Positions 1 to 11,078 of a stretch of 64,000 nucleotides of DNA are shown here, piece by piece. The position numbers and the translations under genes were made by a program. The stretch comes from Chondrosia reniformis. Lineage: Eukaryota > Porifera > Demospongiae > Chondrillida > Chondrillidae. How positions within the stretch are numbered: the first letter of the stretch is position 1; each line of letters begins with the position of its first letter. The notes beneath the pieces are model-generated. The model was not told where the DNA came from. It saw only the letters and a list, made by a program, of their open reading frames with translations, and made no database searches. The stretch lies in NCBI GenBank assembly GCA_947172415.1, contig OX359196.1:6015901-6079900 (forward strand), read 5' to 3'.

Positions 1-82
1 GTCAGTCACAAACAATACACTATTCAAATTATCAACTATATAAACAGAATTAATACATGATTACATTGTTGCTTTTCTAAAG

Positions 83-686
83 TGTGCATTGGATCCAGAA
101 ACTGATCAACCTCTCGACCAGCTGAGTGAGGACGCCCTAGCTGCGATGCAGAGAATGGGGAAAGATTTTACCAAGCCATCTGACATCCTGGATGCTGAGG
201 ATGAACAAATCAGTCAAGTGATCATTGATGCTATCACTCGCTACAACCAGGCCATTGCCATTTCATACAATCAAAAGGTGAGAGTTTAAAAGTGAGTGTA
301 GATATACAGTTAGACCCAGCTATCTGACCCCAACTTATGCAGAAACAAGAATTCATCCTCAATCTTATCTGTTATATCTAAATTGAAACCTGATTTATAT
401 AGTACTTAATCGTCTAAACTTTTTGATGTAATCAGGTATCTTAAGGCTAATTGTAATTATAAAAGTAGAATATTTCTCTATTTATAGATATTGAAATTTC
501 ACATCTTGGAGTCTGATTTATCAGCGGCCACTGGAGAATTAGGTGTGGTTTTCAAGGCACATCGAATGTAATGTATACTTATAACCACGTTCATCACTTG
601 TTACAGGTCCTAACGGTAAATTGAAACGTGACTACATCGTGGAAAAGTACAAGGAAGAGATTGATATGATGTATGGAGATTCATAA
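83..686 (+). CDS. 3' end of an unrecognised conserved-looking protein (partial)
   Basis: Three exons can be joined in frame: 83-277, 488-542 and 607-686, each bounded by AG/GT and ending at TAA 684-686. The first exon is preceded by an acceptor (AG at 81-82), so the protein starts upstream of the window. The visible C-terminal ~110 residues are acidic then basic (starts CALDPETDQPLDQ, ends EEIDMMYGDS) and predicted mostly helical. There is no membrane segment or known motif that I can name. The stop lies only 29 bp from the stop of the convergent VMA21 gene, so the 3' UTRs must overlap. I do not recognise the family; regular phase and coding character support a real gene. Confidence 0.7.
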
Positions 687-715
687 TCCTTATAACTCAG
701 CAAAAAAAAAGAAAA

Positions 716-1035
716 CTATTTTTGCTTGTGTTCATCTACGCTAGTTTCTTCCTTCCATGCTATATATACAAAAAATCCTATTAAAATATGTACAGCTATA
801 ACGGCAGCGACAGCTCCTGTAATCGCTGTACCCGATGACGACGCAAATCCTAGCAGACCTATAAGTAATCAATCCAAATATCATGTAAAGATCTCATTGG
901 TAAAAAACAGCCAACCGCCTAACCTTCTAATACTATGCTTTTTGTAACGTAGTAACTGAGCAGAGGCAGAACGACCATTCCTCCAGTAAACAGGAGGAGA
1001 AGTTTGAAGGACCTTACCGTGACGGGATCCACCAT
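716..1035 (-). CDS. VMA21: VMA21-like V-ATPase assembly integral membrane protein
   Basis: Two exons, 1035-924 and 858-716, joined across a 65-nt intron, give 84 residues (human VMA21 is ~101). VMA21 is an ER membrane chaperone that escorts assembly of the V0 proton channel sector. The sequence shows the family plan: a short cytosolic N-terminus (MVDPVTVRSFK), a first membrane segment around residues 12-28 (KLLLLFTGGMVVLPLLSYY), the lumenal loop GLLGFASSSG, a second membrane segment with the diagnostic AVIAVHILIGFFVYIAW, and a charged tail ending HKQK. The tail lacks a canonical KKXX dilysine. The start codon is 101 bp from that of the divergent NIPA2 gene. The identification rests on my memory of the family consensus. 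Confidence 0.9.
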
Positions 1036-1136
1036 TGCCGTTCAAGAGTGTAGTTTTGCGTTTTATAAAGCGCACTTACAGCGTCTGGCTATGGTGGCAT
1101 GTGGCGTAATAATTAGATCATCAATTTTCCAATAAA
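1036..1136. promoter_or_regulatory. Divergent promoter VMA21/NIPA2
   Basis: Only 101 bp separate the two start codons of VMA21 (-) and NIPA2 (+). The NIPA2 start sits in AATAAAATGGCGTC, a start-codon context seen again at other genes in this window. No TATA box is evident. Shared regulation is inferred from the geometry only. Confidence 0.6.
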
Positions 1137-3614
1137 ATGGCGTCACTAGTGACTTTACCGATGAATTGTGTACGTAGCTCTGAAGAGATGGCATATTCAT
1201 CTGATTATTTGATAGGCCTCATGCTTGCGGTGAGTTCAAGCATATTCATTGGTGCCAGCTTCATCATAAAGAAGAAGGGCCTACTTAAAGTGGCAAGGAA
1301 CTCGAATAGTCGAGCTGGTAAGAAACATACTGTCTCTATACGGAGAGCGATCACATATCCTTTCTCTTTTGCTCAAAGGGAAGGGCGGCTATGCGTATTT
1401 AAAGGAGTGGCTGTGGTGGGTGGGGCTTCTCACAAGTAAGCACCTAAAGTTGTGTGAATACTACCTGTATCATGATGATACATTAGTTACACATCGATAT
1501 ATATTATAACTGTACTTGTAGTAGGTGGCCTAGTGTAAGGTGTAAGGTGTATGGATAGATTATGGTTGTGTTAAGTAAGACACTGATGTCATCACGATGC
1601 ACTCAGTTCTTATTTTGTATCTTTTAGTGGGCGTTGGTGAGGGAGCTAACTTTATAGCATTTGGCTTTGCTCCAGCTGGTCTGGTGGCTACATTAGGCGC
1701 TCTCAGTGTGCTGGTTGGGTGAGTGGGACAGCCTCGCTAGATTTAACAGATGTGCCTCACCAGCCTTTCTCTGTGTAGGGCCGTGCTCTCCTCGTACCTT
1801 CTGAAGGAGAGGCTGAACCTGTATGGGAAGATTGGCTGTACCTTATGTCTGCTTGGATCCACTATTGTGGTCATTAACACTCCAGCTGAAAGAGAAATAG
1901 ATAGCCTAGCAACCATGCAAGCCATGCTGTTGCAACCAGGTATGTGTATATAAATATATGTGTATACAACTAGTGTATGGAGAAGTATGCTGTGTTCTAT
2001 ACATATAGAGAACAATAAAAATTTTCTACAAAAATAGTGAAGATGTAGGGATGGCACAAAAAGCATAGAAACAAGAAAGGGATGTTACACAGTGAAGCAT
2101 TAGCTATATATGCACGAATCATACAACACCCTTGCTTGTAGGATTCATGCATAGCTAATGCTTCACTGTGTAACATCCCTTTCTTGTTTCTATGCTTTTT
2201 GTGCCATCCCTACATCTTCACTATTTTTGTAGAAAATTTTTATTGTTCTCTAGTTTCTGTACTTTTTATGGAGCATAAGCTAGGAATTCGTTGTATTTTA
2301 AACCACTTTGGTTTTGCAATCTTCGACTGATTATGACGTCATTAAAATGGCGAATTTATTGAGGTCTTGACTCTTGAGCCATGAAAACTGTCATACTCAA
2401 TAATAGCGTTATCGCTCTCGCTTCTACAAAAGAATACAGCTCGGAAAATTTAGAGTAATTTCGATTAAGAAGTAGTCCGAAGGCTTATTTCGTTTTTTAG
2501 TTACAGCGGGCGAAGAAGATGAAGAAGATGAAGAAGAAGATGAAGAAGATGAAGAAGAAAACGAAAATGGGAGATTTCAAAGTTCGTTCGTTTGCCAACG
2601 ATACACGGTCGCTTGCCTTCAAGGCCAATTTATAGCATGTTTGTTCTATATTCAACTCTACATAGTCTCGTTTTGGCGATTTTCAGCCTATTTCAGAATT
2701 TCGCTCCTATACCAATGTATGGGGAAAACGAAACAACCCGTACCATCCCTACATAGAGAGTACTACCGTACTCTCTGATAGGAGAAATAGTGTAGTAGAT
2801 GACTATAGTACTTGTATAATATATGAATTGATATATTCAATTAGTGTTCTGAGTTTTAAGAAAATAATTCATCATTAGCAGAACAAATCTACCTTCTGTA
2901 TAATTTTATATGTGATTCTTGGCCAGTTATCATATAATAAATGAGATACTTGAGTATGTGATCTGTGTTCCCGTTCACTGCCATACTTACCCTTCCACTT
3001 CTCTCCTTCACTCTGTAGCTTTCATTATTTACACAATTATAGTCGTGTCACTTGGTGTCTATCTCATGATCTTTGTTGCCCCAAAGCAAGGATCTCGAAA
3101 CATTCTAATATACATCTCCATTTGCTCTCTTTTGGGTTCTCTAACTGTCCTCTCAGCAAAGGGATTGAGTATATCCCTGCGATTTACTTTTGGTGGAAAG
3201 AGTCAACTACTAAATCCTTTAATGTGGTTTTTTCTTTTAACACTTATTGTCAACATTACCATCCAAATGAATTATCTGAACAGAGCACTAGACACCTTCA
3301 ACACAGCTGTTGTTACACCTATCTACTATGTCTTGTTTACAACCCTGTGTACAACATCGTCAGCCATTTTGTTCCAGATTTGGAAAACTGTACCAATTGC
3401 TGGATTAATCACTACCATTGCAGGATTTTTGGTAATTGTAACTGGTGTGTTTCTACTGAATGCTTTCAAGGACTTCAAAATGTCTTTTGCTGAACTTTGG
3501 CAGCAAACTGAGTTGTACAAGAAGCACCCCCTTCTCCCTCATCCTAATGGTGAAGGTATCCGGCCTAGCCATTCACCACTGAAGAATAACAAGATAACTT
3601 CCTCAGATCCATAA
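1137..3614 (+). CDS. NIPA2: NIPA2-like magnesium transporter
   Basis: Five exons (1137-1317, 1379-1435, 1628-1718, 1779-1939, 3019-3614) join in phase to 361 residues; human NIPA2 is ~360. NIPA proteins are multi-pass Mg2+ transporters of the plasma membrane and early endosomes, of the drug/metabolite-transporter fold. Visible family blocks are [10 protein letters not shown] after the first membrane segment, [80 protein letters not shown] and FLLNAFKDF. About nine hydrophobic segments are present. The C-terminal ~45 residues are polar and unconserved. The fourth intron is exceptionally long (1079 nt against 61-192 for the others) because it carries a foldback element. Assigned to NIPA2 rather than NIPA1 by length and the KEWLWW block. 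Confidence 0.93.
2006..2252. repeat. Long perfect inverted repeat (102-bp arms) in NIPA2 intron
   Basis: Bases 2006-2107 and 2151-2252 are exact reverse complements as far as I can check by eye, with a 43-nt spacer that itself pairs partly (GAATC..TACAA / TTGTA..GATTC). The arms carry the motif GATGTAGGGATGGCAC. The transcript would fold into a near-perfect 102-bp duplex. Confidence 0.9.
2044..2756. mobile_element. Putative non-autonomous DNA element with short terminal inverted repeats
   Basis: ATGTAGGGATGGCAC near 2043-2057 recurs inverted as GTACCATCCCTACAT near 2741-2755, and a third copy lies in the second hairpin arm (~2201-2215). The ~700 bp between hold no long ORF; they include a GAAGAAGATGAA purine run (~2513-2560). 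The element fills the unusually long NIPA2 intron. Exact ends and target duplication are unclear. Confidence 0.45.
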
Positions 3615-3728
3615 ATAGAAGTGTATAGTGTATAATAGTCGGCTTGAACTTTTTTAATTTAGTTTGCATTTGCATGTACTGTATTTATAGTTGAATATAT
3701 GCACGTGTGTGTATATAAATGTTCATTG

Positions 3729-4597
3729 CTATTTGTCTTTGGAACTTCCCTTCTTCTTGTTGGGGTAAAGTCTCTTAAATGTTTCAGAATTAGCTCTGTC
3801 TGTTTTAGTAACTCCACTAAAGTCCAATGTTTTCAGTTGAGGAATATGACTTATCACATAAGATCTGTACCCAGGAGTAGTTTCTATGTCATTTCCATGG
3901 AGGGCAAGAGATTTTAGTTTGGAAAGCTTGGCCAATTTATCAACCTCAGACAGTTTAAAAATGCTGTTACCATGGAGATATAAAACTGTGAGGTTGGGAA
4001 AATTTAACAAATCCTATAGGAACAAAAACAAACCAATTCCTATATCATAGAGAGAGAATAGTGAATACTGATGTAGCTTACTGCAGTTATAGACTTGAGG
4101 TCGTTAAAGGACAAATCTATCCATGCCAATTCTGATGGGTTCACCAGAAGCATTTTAACAGTATCCATGAAACCATCCCAGGATGATAACATGTTGTTGT
4201 TTAACTTGAGAGCATTAGTTGATACTTTCGTCACTTCTGTGATACTAGTTTCAGAACTAGTAATACTTTCATCTTCCTATATTTTAGTATATAAATCGTA
4301 CGCATGATACGATACCTTTGAACTACCTAGACACACTTACCTTCTTACTGTTATCTTGGTGTCTAGAACGCGGTTTCTCTTCAACGATATCTATACTTAA
4401 AACAGAGCGATAATGATAACGTGGAGATCCCATATTATTCTGTACGCCTAACCTTGAAATTTACTAAGCACTTTGAAGGAAAAATCTAAAGGATGGTTTA
4501 TATCCTTGTGAGTATCCACAATTGGGTCTATATCCTTGATTTTTACAGTCGGTTTGGCTGGTGGCAAACCAGGAGTAGCCATTTTCATTGTCGCCAT
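3729..4597 (-). CDS. LRRC51: LRRC51-like leucine-rich repeat protein
   Basis: Four exons (4597-4453, 4390-4341, 4276-4082, 4013-3729) give 224 residues; human LRRC51 (LRTOMT1) is ~192. The LRRs read LVNPSELAWIDLSFNDLKSI, LLNFPNLTVLYLHGNSI and LSKLKSLALHGNDIE, closing with the LRR cap TLDFSGVTKTDR typical of this family. The junction FQ/DIVEEKPRSR across the 62-nt first intron matches the conserved IQDLVNEEPR of the vertebrate protein and settles the splice choice; without that intron there is an in-frame TAG. The start is the first of three closely spaced Met codons. It is a cytosolic protein without a well-defined biochemical role. It lies tail-to-tail with NIPA2 (114 bp between stops). Confidence 0.88.
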
Positions 4598-4734
4598 GGT
4601 AACATGATCCAGTATACATATATGCTTCCAATTTTATGTACATAATAATATGAAACGAAACGACCGAACAAAAACTTAACTGCTATTTTAGCAGATAGTA
4701 TAAACATGCATTATCAGCCAACATCTTGAAGAAA

Positions 4735-7700
4735 TCAAGAAGAACGCTTCTGAATACTAGTAAAAGTGGCACTCTCTATAAGGTGACTGCCTTGTGAATA
4801 TCCCATCTGACTCAGCTCAAAATCGAGTGCCGCCTTGTGCTGGGCTGTTGGGCTCATCTCATCTGAATTCATATCATAGTCAATGTGACCTGATATACCA
4901 TTTAGGGCCACTGGCAGTTTCTTACTAAATCGACCTCCTCTTGTAATTGGATTATCCACAAATTCCAAGGATTTCTGCTGTGATTTCTCCATTTGTAAGA
5001 CCACCTTATTTCTGGAACCAGAGTAGCTCTTTGGTGCCTTCTTTGTACTTCTTTGAATCTGTGAGACAAAAAGACCCTTATTTGTGACTGGCAGTTGAGG
5101 ACCAAGGGTAACATGGTAGTCGTCTTCACTTTCGGAGGTTGGCTGCCCACTGCTGGATCTATGGGTCACAAGGGTAGCCATATTATTAAGGTGCTCCTCA
5201 TTTGGTGATAACTGTTGGTCTGTACTGATAGAAGGTGGCTTAGAAAAGTGCTGAGGAGTCAGATCAGCAGATATACCACTGGTGCTGCTGCTGTTATCAG
5301 GAGACTTTGATTTTACTGATTTTACGGGACTGGTGTCCGTTTCTTTTCCCTCTTTGGAATCTGGTAAAGGAGGATGACCATCCTTCTCCTCTACACTGGG
5401 GTCACCAACTGCAGGCCTGTCTTGTCTAGGAGCATGCATTACTGAGGTAAACCCTGATGCAAAGGGATAGGGCGGGGCTGCTGGCGTAATCATGGGAGGG
5501 GCTGGCATGTATGGTCCATGAGGGTTCCAAGGTACGCCCATATAAGGAAAATAGGGAGATGGTACTCCGTAATACGGATGATTAGGTGGTACATATCTCA
5601 TTGGATTAGCAGCTCCAAGGGGCAGGGAGATATGTTGCGGAGGGTGAGTGACATCATTCTTTTGCATCTCATCTTCTGATTCAACTGGTGATTTGCGCCC
5701 TTTCATTGCACAAGGTTGTTGTGGTGTTGCATCACTACCTTCCTGAACAGAATCTTCAGCATTGAGAGTGCCTTCTTCTTCAACTGTACTCTGTGTGGAC
5801 AGGATTACATTAGAACCAGAGGATGTTCTACTGGCAGTGTTCCTGGAAGTGGTGGGCGGAGTCTCTTCAGGCTCTTGTAAACCTTCCAAATCAATAAATT
5901 CAGCAGTAGAAACACATTTTGATTCAGAAGAGGTGACATTGGCTGTGTTGTCTTCTCTTGGCCTATCTCTTTTAGTTTCTTTATCATCAGTTTCTCCTGA
6001 GGCAGAGGACCACTCTGGCCATTCAATCGGAGGAGAAATGGAATCAAACATTTCTTTAGCAGTTGGTCGTTGCTTACAGTACTCATCGAAACACTACAAC
6101 ATGACAAAGAATGACAGCTCAAACAGTGTCACTTGCATCTCGTGTACAGAGTGCTATACCTACATACATACCTAATAGTAAGTTAGCCAAATAAGTACGT
6201 ACTTCAATATTTATGTACATACCTTCTGTCCATAGTATGCGAAAAACTGTTCTTCAGATTTGAATTTTCCATCGTAAAAGTCTGACAGTGGAGGGGCTGG
6301 TAACTCTGCATGCACTGATGTGAAGTGACCCTCTCCATTTCCTTTGAAGTTGGTAAAGGAGAAATTTGGCAAAAACTTCCAGAGTTCATCTGAAGAAGGC
6401 TGAACTGACCGGGTGGCTTCACTTCCGGCTTCATTGACAGAGAGGGAGCTGGAGGATGTTGATGAAGAGAAGGCTTTGGGAGACACTGCATGGTGTGGTC
6501 CCAACCTGTTAGGACTGTCAGGTGGTTGAGTAGTGCCCTTAGCAGCATCCACTTCGGGTTCTGGTGATGTAGAGAGAGATAATCTGGGATGATTCCTTTG
6601 TTCTGAATTGTGAGATGGATGTGGATGCATAGGTTGCCTGGCAACCATTTCAGTATGAGAGACAGTGAGCCTTTCTTCTGAAGGAGCATAAAAAGCAGAG
6701 TCCATTTTGAAAGCATTGCTTGGACGAGAACTCTGATCCTGGGAATATACACTGTTTTTTATTTGACCATTCCTTGTATCTCTAATTTCTTTGCTTTTTT
6801 CTCTGGAAGATACCTACATACATATGTACATGAATAATCTGCAACACCATTTAGTTAAAGATACGAATGATAAACACATATGTACATACATATGTACATG
6901 TGTACACAATATACGTACATACATACATAAGTACGTACATACGTACATACATACATAAGTACGTACATACGTACATACGTACATACATAAGTACGTACAT
7001 ACGTACATGTGCATAGCCTATGTACATTCATACATACATACCTGTTTTCTCTGCTGAGATAAATTATCAAAAGTAGTGATTTGAGCTCTGTCTGCGCTTT
7101 TAACAGGTTTTGAGGCTTTCTGCTGCATGTCCATACGCTTATTAACAGTACCCTGAGGCTGGATTCCTACATACGTACATACAGGGAAAGGAAAGGATTT
7201 ACCAAAATGGAGGAGAATTAAAAGTCAATTTACTTACTTTCTACCAAATGAGATGGCATATTCCCATAGTTAACTGAGAAAACAGGCAGTTCTTTAGGAT
7301 TGGCCTTTCCCATTTGGATACTCTTATCTGAAGCTGCCATTTTTTGCTCTTCCTTGTTTGACTGGAAAGGTGCATTCTGGGAAGTGGGCTGGACAGGACG
7401 CTTAACTGATTGGGTACTCACTTGAAGTACTGGTTGAGCAGGGGAGCTTCTTACTTGGGTGGGTGGCCTTACTTCCTGAGATGGCAAGCTTACTGGTTGG
7501 GCAGATGAACGGATCGGCTGGGCAGGTGAACGGATCGGCTGGGCAGGTAAGCTTACTGGCTGGGCAGGTGAATGGATCGGCTGGGCAGGTGAATGGATCG
7601 GCTGGGCAGGTAAGCTTACTGGCTGGGCAGGTGAATGGATCGGCTGGGCAGGTGAGCTTACTGGCTGGGCAGGTGAACGGATCGGCTGGGCAGGTGAGCT

Positions 7701-10700
7701 TACTGGCTGGGCAGGTGAGCTTACTGGCTGGGCAGGTGAACGGATCGGCTGGGCAGGTAAGCTTACTGGCTGGGCAGGTGAACGGATCGGCTGGGCAGGT
7801 GAGCTTACTGGCTGGGCAGGTGAACGGATCGGCTGGGCAGGTAAGCTTACTGGCTGGGCAGGTGAACGGATCGGCTGGGCAGGTGAGCTTACTGGCTGGG
7901 CAGGTGAACGGATCGGCTGGGCAGGTAAGCTTACTTCCTGGGGAAGTGCCCTAGCAAACTGACTGGATGGATGGCTGTTGGTTAGTCCTCTTTTCATTCT
8001 ACCTTCTCTTTGAATGTCTTCTGTGTTTGATAAAGAGGTTTTCCCAGCTGAAGCTGTGCTTGGACCATCAACCCTCTGCTGGTGTCTCTTGTCAATCCCA
8101 GAGCCATTTGACTGGTCAATGTGTCCACGAAGCTGTCCCTTTTCACCTGAGGAAGTACTTTCAGTGGTCTCATAATATCTCTGCCTCTGGCTCTTCTCAT
8201 AGTTACCCCCTCTGTTTTGCAAAGACTGTCTCTTCCCTTCAGTAAAACTGCCATCTTGTTCTTGTCTCTGGTACTTCCTCTTCCCTTCAATAAAACTGCC
8301 ATCTTGTTCTTGTCTCTGGTACTGCCTCTTCCCTTCAGTAAAACTGCCATCTTGTTCTTGTCTCTGGTACTGCCTCTTCCCTTCAGTAAAACTGCCGTCT
8401 TGTTCTCCTTGTCTCTGGTACTGTCTCTTTCCTTCAGTTAAACTGCCATCTTGTTCTCCTTGTCTCTGGTGCTGTCTCTTCCCTTCAGTAAAATTGCCAT
8501 CTTGTTCTCCTTGTCTCTGGTACTGTCTCTTTCCCACAATATTGCCATCTTGTTCTCCTTGTCTCTGGTGTTGTCTCTTCCCTTCAGTTAGACTGCCATC
8601 TTGTTCTCCTTGTCTCAGGTGCTGTCTCTTCCCTTCAGTTAGACTGCCATCTTGTTCTTGTCTCTGGTGCTGTCTCTTCCCTTCAGTAAAACTGCTATCT
8701 TTTTCTCCTTGTTTCTGGTTCTGCCTCTTCCCTTCAGTAAGACTGCCATCTCTTTCTCCTTGTCTCTGGTGCTGCCTCTTTCCTTCAGTTAGACTGCCAT
8801 CTTGTTCTCCTTGTTTCTGGTGCTGCCTCTTTCCTTCAGTTAGACTGCCATCTCTTTCTCCTTGTCTCTGGTGCTGCCTCTTTCCTTCAGTTAGACTGCC
8901 ATCTCTTTCTCCTTGTTTCTGGTTCTGCCTCTTCCCTTCAGTAAGACTGCCATCTCTTTCTCCTTGTTTCTGGTTCTGCCTCTTCCCTTCAGTAAGACTT
9001 CCATCTCTTTCTCCTTGTTTCTGGTGCTGTCTCTTTCCTTCAGTAAGACTGCCATCTCTTTCTCCTTGTTTCTGGTGCTGTCTCTTTCCTTCAGTTAGAC
9101 TGCCATCTTTTTCTCCTTGTTTCTGGTTCTGCCTCTTCCCATCAGTAAGACTGCCATCTTGGCTTCTTTGCTTTTGAAATTTCTTAAGAGCATCCTTCTC
9201 AGGAGCTAATTCACTATCTTTGGAAGGTATCTTTGATTGCTTGACTCTCGTGCTGCTGTTTGAGTGACCAGTTTGGCCATCGCCTTTAGGCTGCTTTTTA
9301 TCTTTAACACCCTCAGAATCACTTGTAACAGCTCTTACATCTATCCACTTCAGATCTTTGGAGCCTACAGTCACTCTAAAAGACAAAGGTAACAAATATA
9401 AACACACAAAACATCTCAATAGATGGATAATAATACTTACTCTTCACTTATTTCTGGGACATAAACTATATATTTCTTCTTCCTCAACTGCTTCTTTATC
9501 TGTCCCTTCATCCATCTGTCAGTGTACTTAACTTCACAGTCTTCACCCTCTTTAAGAACAGATTCCTGGTGAATGGCTAAAGCCAAGCTATGGTCCTTTG
9601 TCTCTTGGGCTACAGAATGCGTAACCATGCAAGTATTACAAAGGTATGTAAGCCATGCATATCTGAACATCTATGACTACACTCACCTCTTTTATTGGTT
9701 TCGTATATAGCCTTTGAGGTGTTGCAGTAATGGTCCTGGGAGAGAGCCTGGAGGAGGCCTCGGGTGAACACTATTGAATTCTTCTCGCTTGCTGATTCGA
9801 GTGCCTCCTCGTCCTTTCGTTCAAGCATCTTTGATAAGCTCTTGGTTGTTGGAATATCAGTTTGTAAAACTTTCTTAAAGAGCTCCTCATACAACAAGGC
9901 TGCAGAGAGAATAGAGTGTATTAGCCCTGTCCTTTCAAGGGAATGTAGGCTTTCCTTTTGGCATTAACCACAACCCCTTGAAGAATGCCAAATAACCAAA
10001 TATCAATAGAAACCAAACATATTGAACTACGAAGGTAACTAGGTTACCTCTTTAAATTTTGTTATGTTTTGCCCCCTTACCCCTTGTGATATTTTCTAGA
10101 GAATGTAACATACATACATACCTTGACAAAAGCCGGCTGTTTTGGTCCACCCTTTCTTCATTGCACAATCGTAATGCTGGTCATCTATGAATATCAGTTT
10201 AACATCATGAAGTCCTTTTATGGAAGCTTCTCGGTAAATCTTTTCAGAAACCTTGCCAGACTGTTCCTCTTTATAAATAACTATAGTCCTCCTAAACATA
10301 AAGTATCATATCCAATATATAGACTATTAAGTAGACTAATTTAATTAGCTTCTTCTAACCTTAATATTCTATTTAATGCAACTATTTCTGGTTCGCCACC
10401 CCAGAACTCGAGAGAAGATAACTTCTCCAAATAAGCGCAATGATTTCCACTTAGAAACTACAGAAATAACTTTCATATTGCTTATAAATTCTTTTTATGG
10501 TTTAAACCACAAAGTACCTCCTTGAAATCCTCGATGTTGTTTTTAATATAACTAATGCATACTTCTCTGAGTTCTTTGTGTTTCTCTTGCGTACCGTAAT
10601 GCTGCGCAAATTATAAAAATGGCAGTCACGAGAAGAATCTAATGTTGTTACACTCAATGTGGCTCACCTGAAAGGCTACTGCACGAAAGAGACAAGATCC

Positions 10701-10796
10701 GTCATTTACAACTTCTACCCTTTCCAAATTCCTCTTAGCTAAAAATGCTTCAATCCCAAGTTCTTGCGGCGCCTTTACGCGTTTAACTTTGCCCAT
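4735..10796 (-). CDS. OTUD4: OTUD4-like OTU deubiquitinase with Tudor-like segment and repeat-rich tail
   Basis: Ten exons (10796-10668, 10601-10518, 10457-10360, 10291-10122, 9899-9687, 9609-9441, 9375-7238, 7166-7042, 6813-6223, 6093-4735) join in phase to 1691 residues, against 1114 in human OTUD4. The OTU cysteine-protease domain fills the N-terminus: NDGSCLFRAV with catalytic Cys35, the block EFWGGEPEIVAL, and the C-terminal catalytic-His region FIDDQHYDCA. A Tudor-like stretch follows (EDCEVKYTDRWMKGQIKKQL...YIVYVPEISEE). Then come two tandem repeat arrays and low-complexity proline/serine sequence with a PNHPYYGVPSPYFPYMG region. OTUD4 trims ubiquitin chains and scaffolds other deubiquitinases. 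The start Met is the first ATG; an upstream in-frame TTG is not needed. The excess length comes largely from the repeats. Confidence 0.9.
6840..7040. repeat. TACG/TACA microsatellite in OTUD4 intron
   Basis: This is a degenerate tetranucleotide tract of TACATACG/TACGTACA units filling most of the 228-nt intron 8. Similar ACGTACATACGT tracts recur in several introns of the window (for example ~32730-32780, ~33830-33860, ~34200-34340, ~36110-36370). It explains the open Tyr/Val/Cys-rich reading frames there, which are not genes. Confidence 0.85.
7480..7945 (-). repeat. Coding minisatellite, 21/42-bp unit (SPAQPVSLPAQPIR)
   Basis: About 22 heptapeptide units alternating SPAQPVS/LPAQPIR-type sequence within OTUD4 exon 7. 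The DNA unit is 21 bp, paired into a 42-bp higher-order unit (GGCAGGTGAACGGATCGGCT alternating with GGCAGGTAAGCTTACTGGCT). All units keep frame. Confidence 0.92.
8215..9165 (-). repeat. Coding minisatellite, 48/51-bp unit (DGSLTEGKRQHQKQGER)
   Basis: About 19 tandem copies of a 16-17-residue highly charged unit in OTUD4 exon 7. Units vary at fixed positions (H/N/Y, K/R, R/Q/K, L/F). A block of 16-residue units lacking Gly lies at the low-coordinate end, and one unit is truncated (DGNIVGKRQ). All units keep frame. Confidence 0.92.
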
Positions 10797-11078
10797 TTTC
10801 CGTTGCAAATGAGACCACTTTACAAAATAATGGGAGAAGCTAATGTATTACCCTTTCCTGGATAATTTACAGAGTCGATAGCTATACTGTTCAATGGCTA
10901 GATCCTCTGGTATCAGTCAATAAAATAAGTACTCGTAAGACACCTCCCTCATTTCTTGGGAGGAAGGGAAATTCCGCGAAAAAGGAGTTGCGCAAGATTA
11001 AACTTTGGGCTTTTGTGCGCATGCTCAGTTGCACGATCCCCGGGATTTTAAATCGTTTTGCAGCTAGACTAGTTTTAA
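10797..11078. promoter_or_regulatory. Divergent intergenic region OTUD4/RANGAP1
   Basis: This 282-bp interval lies between the start codons of OTUD4 (-) and RANGAP1 (+). It contains a GC-richer core (~10960-11050, CCGCGAAAAAGGAG, GTGCGCATGCTCAG, CCCCGGGATTTT). The GCGCATGC stretch resembles an NRF1-type palindrome (TGCGCATGCGC). A shared promoter is inferred. Confidence 0.5.

Noticed and set aside
4400-4460. Frameshift in LRRC51 between FKVLSKFQ and the next exon
   Set aside because: A 62-nt intron with GT..AG ends (4452 to 4391) restores frame and reproduces the conserved QDIVEEKPRS sequence, so no frameshift is needed.
6814-7070. Tyr/Val/Cys-rich ORFs
   Set aside because: Translation of the TACG/TACA microsatellite in an intron.
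7480-9165. CRISPR-like array
   Set aside because: Repeats are directly adjacent without unique spacers, encode protein in frame and lie in a eukaryotic exon.
7463-9177. Long plus-strand ORFs (GQVNGSAGQVSLLA-type and FPSVRLPSLSPCFW-type) opposite OTUD4
   Set aside because: They are antisense readings of in-frame coding minisatellites whose unit length is a multiple of three; codon pattern and splice chain support only the minus strand.
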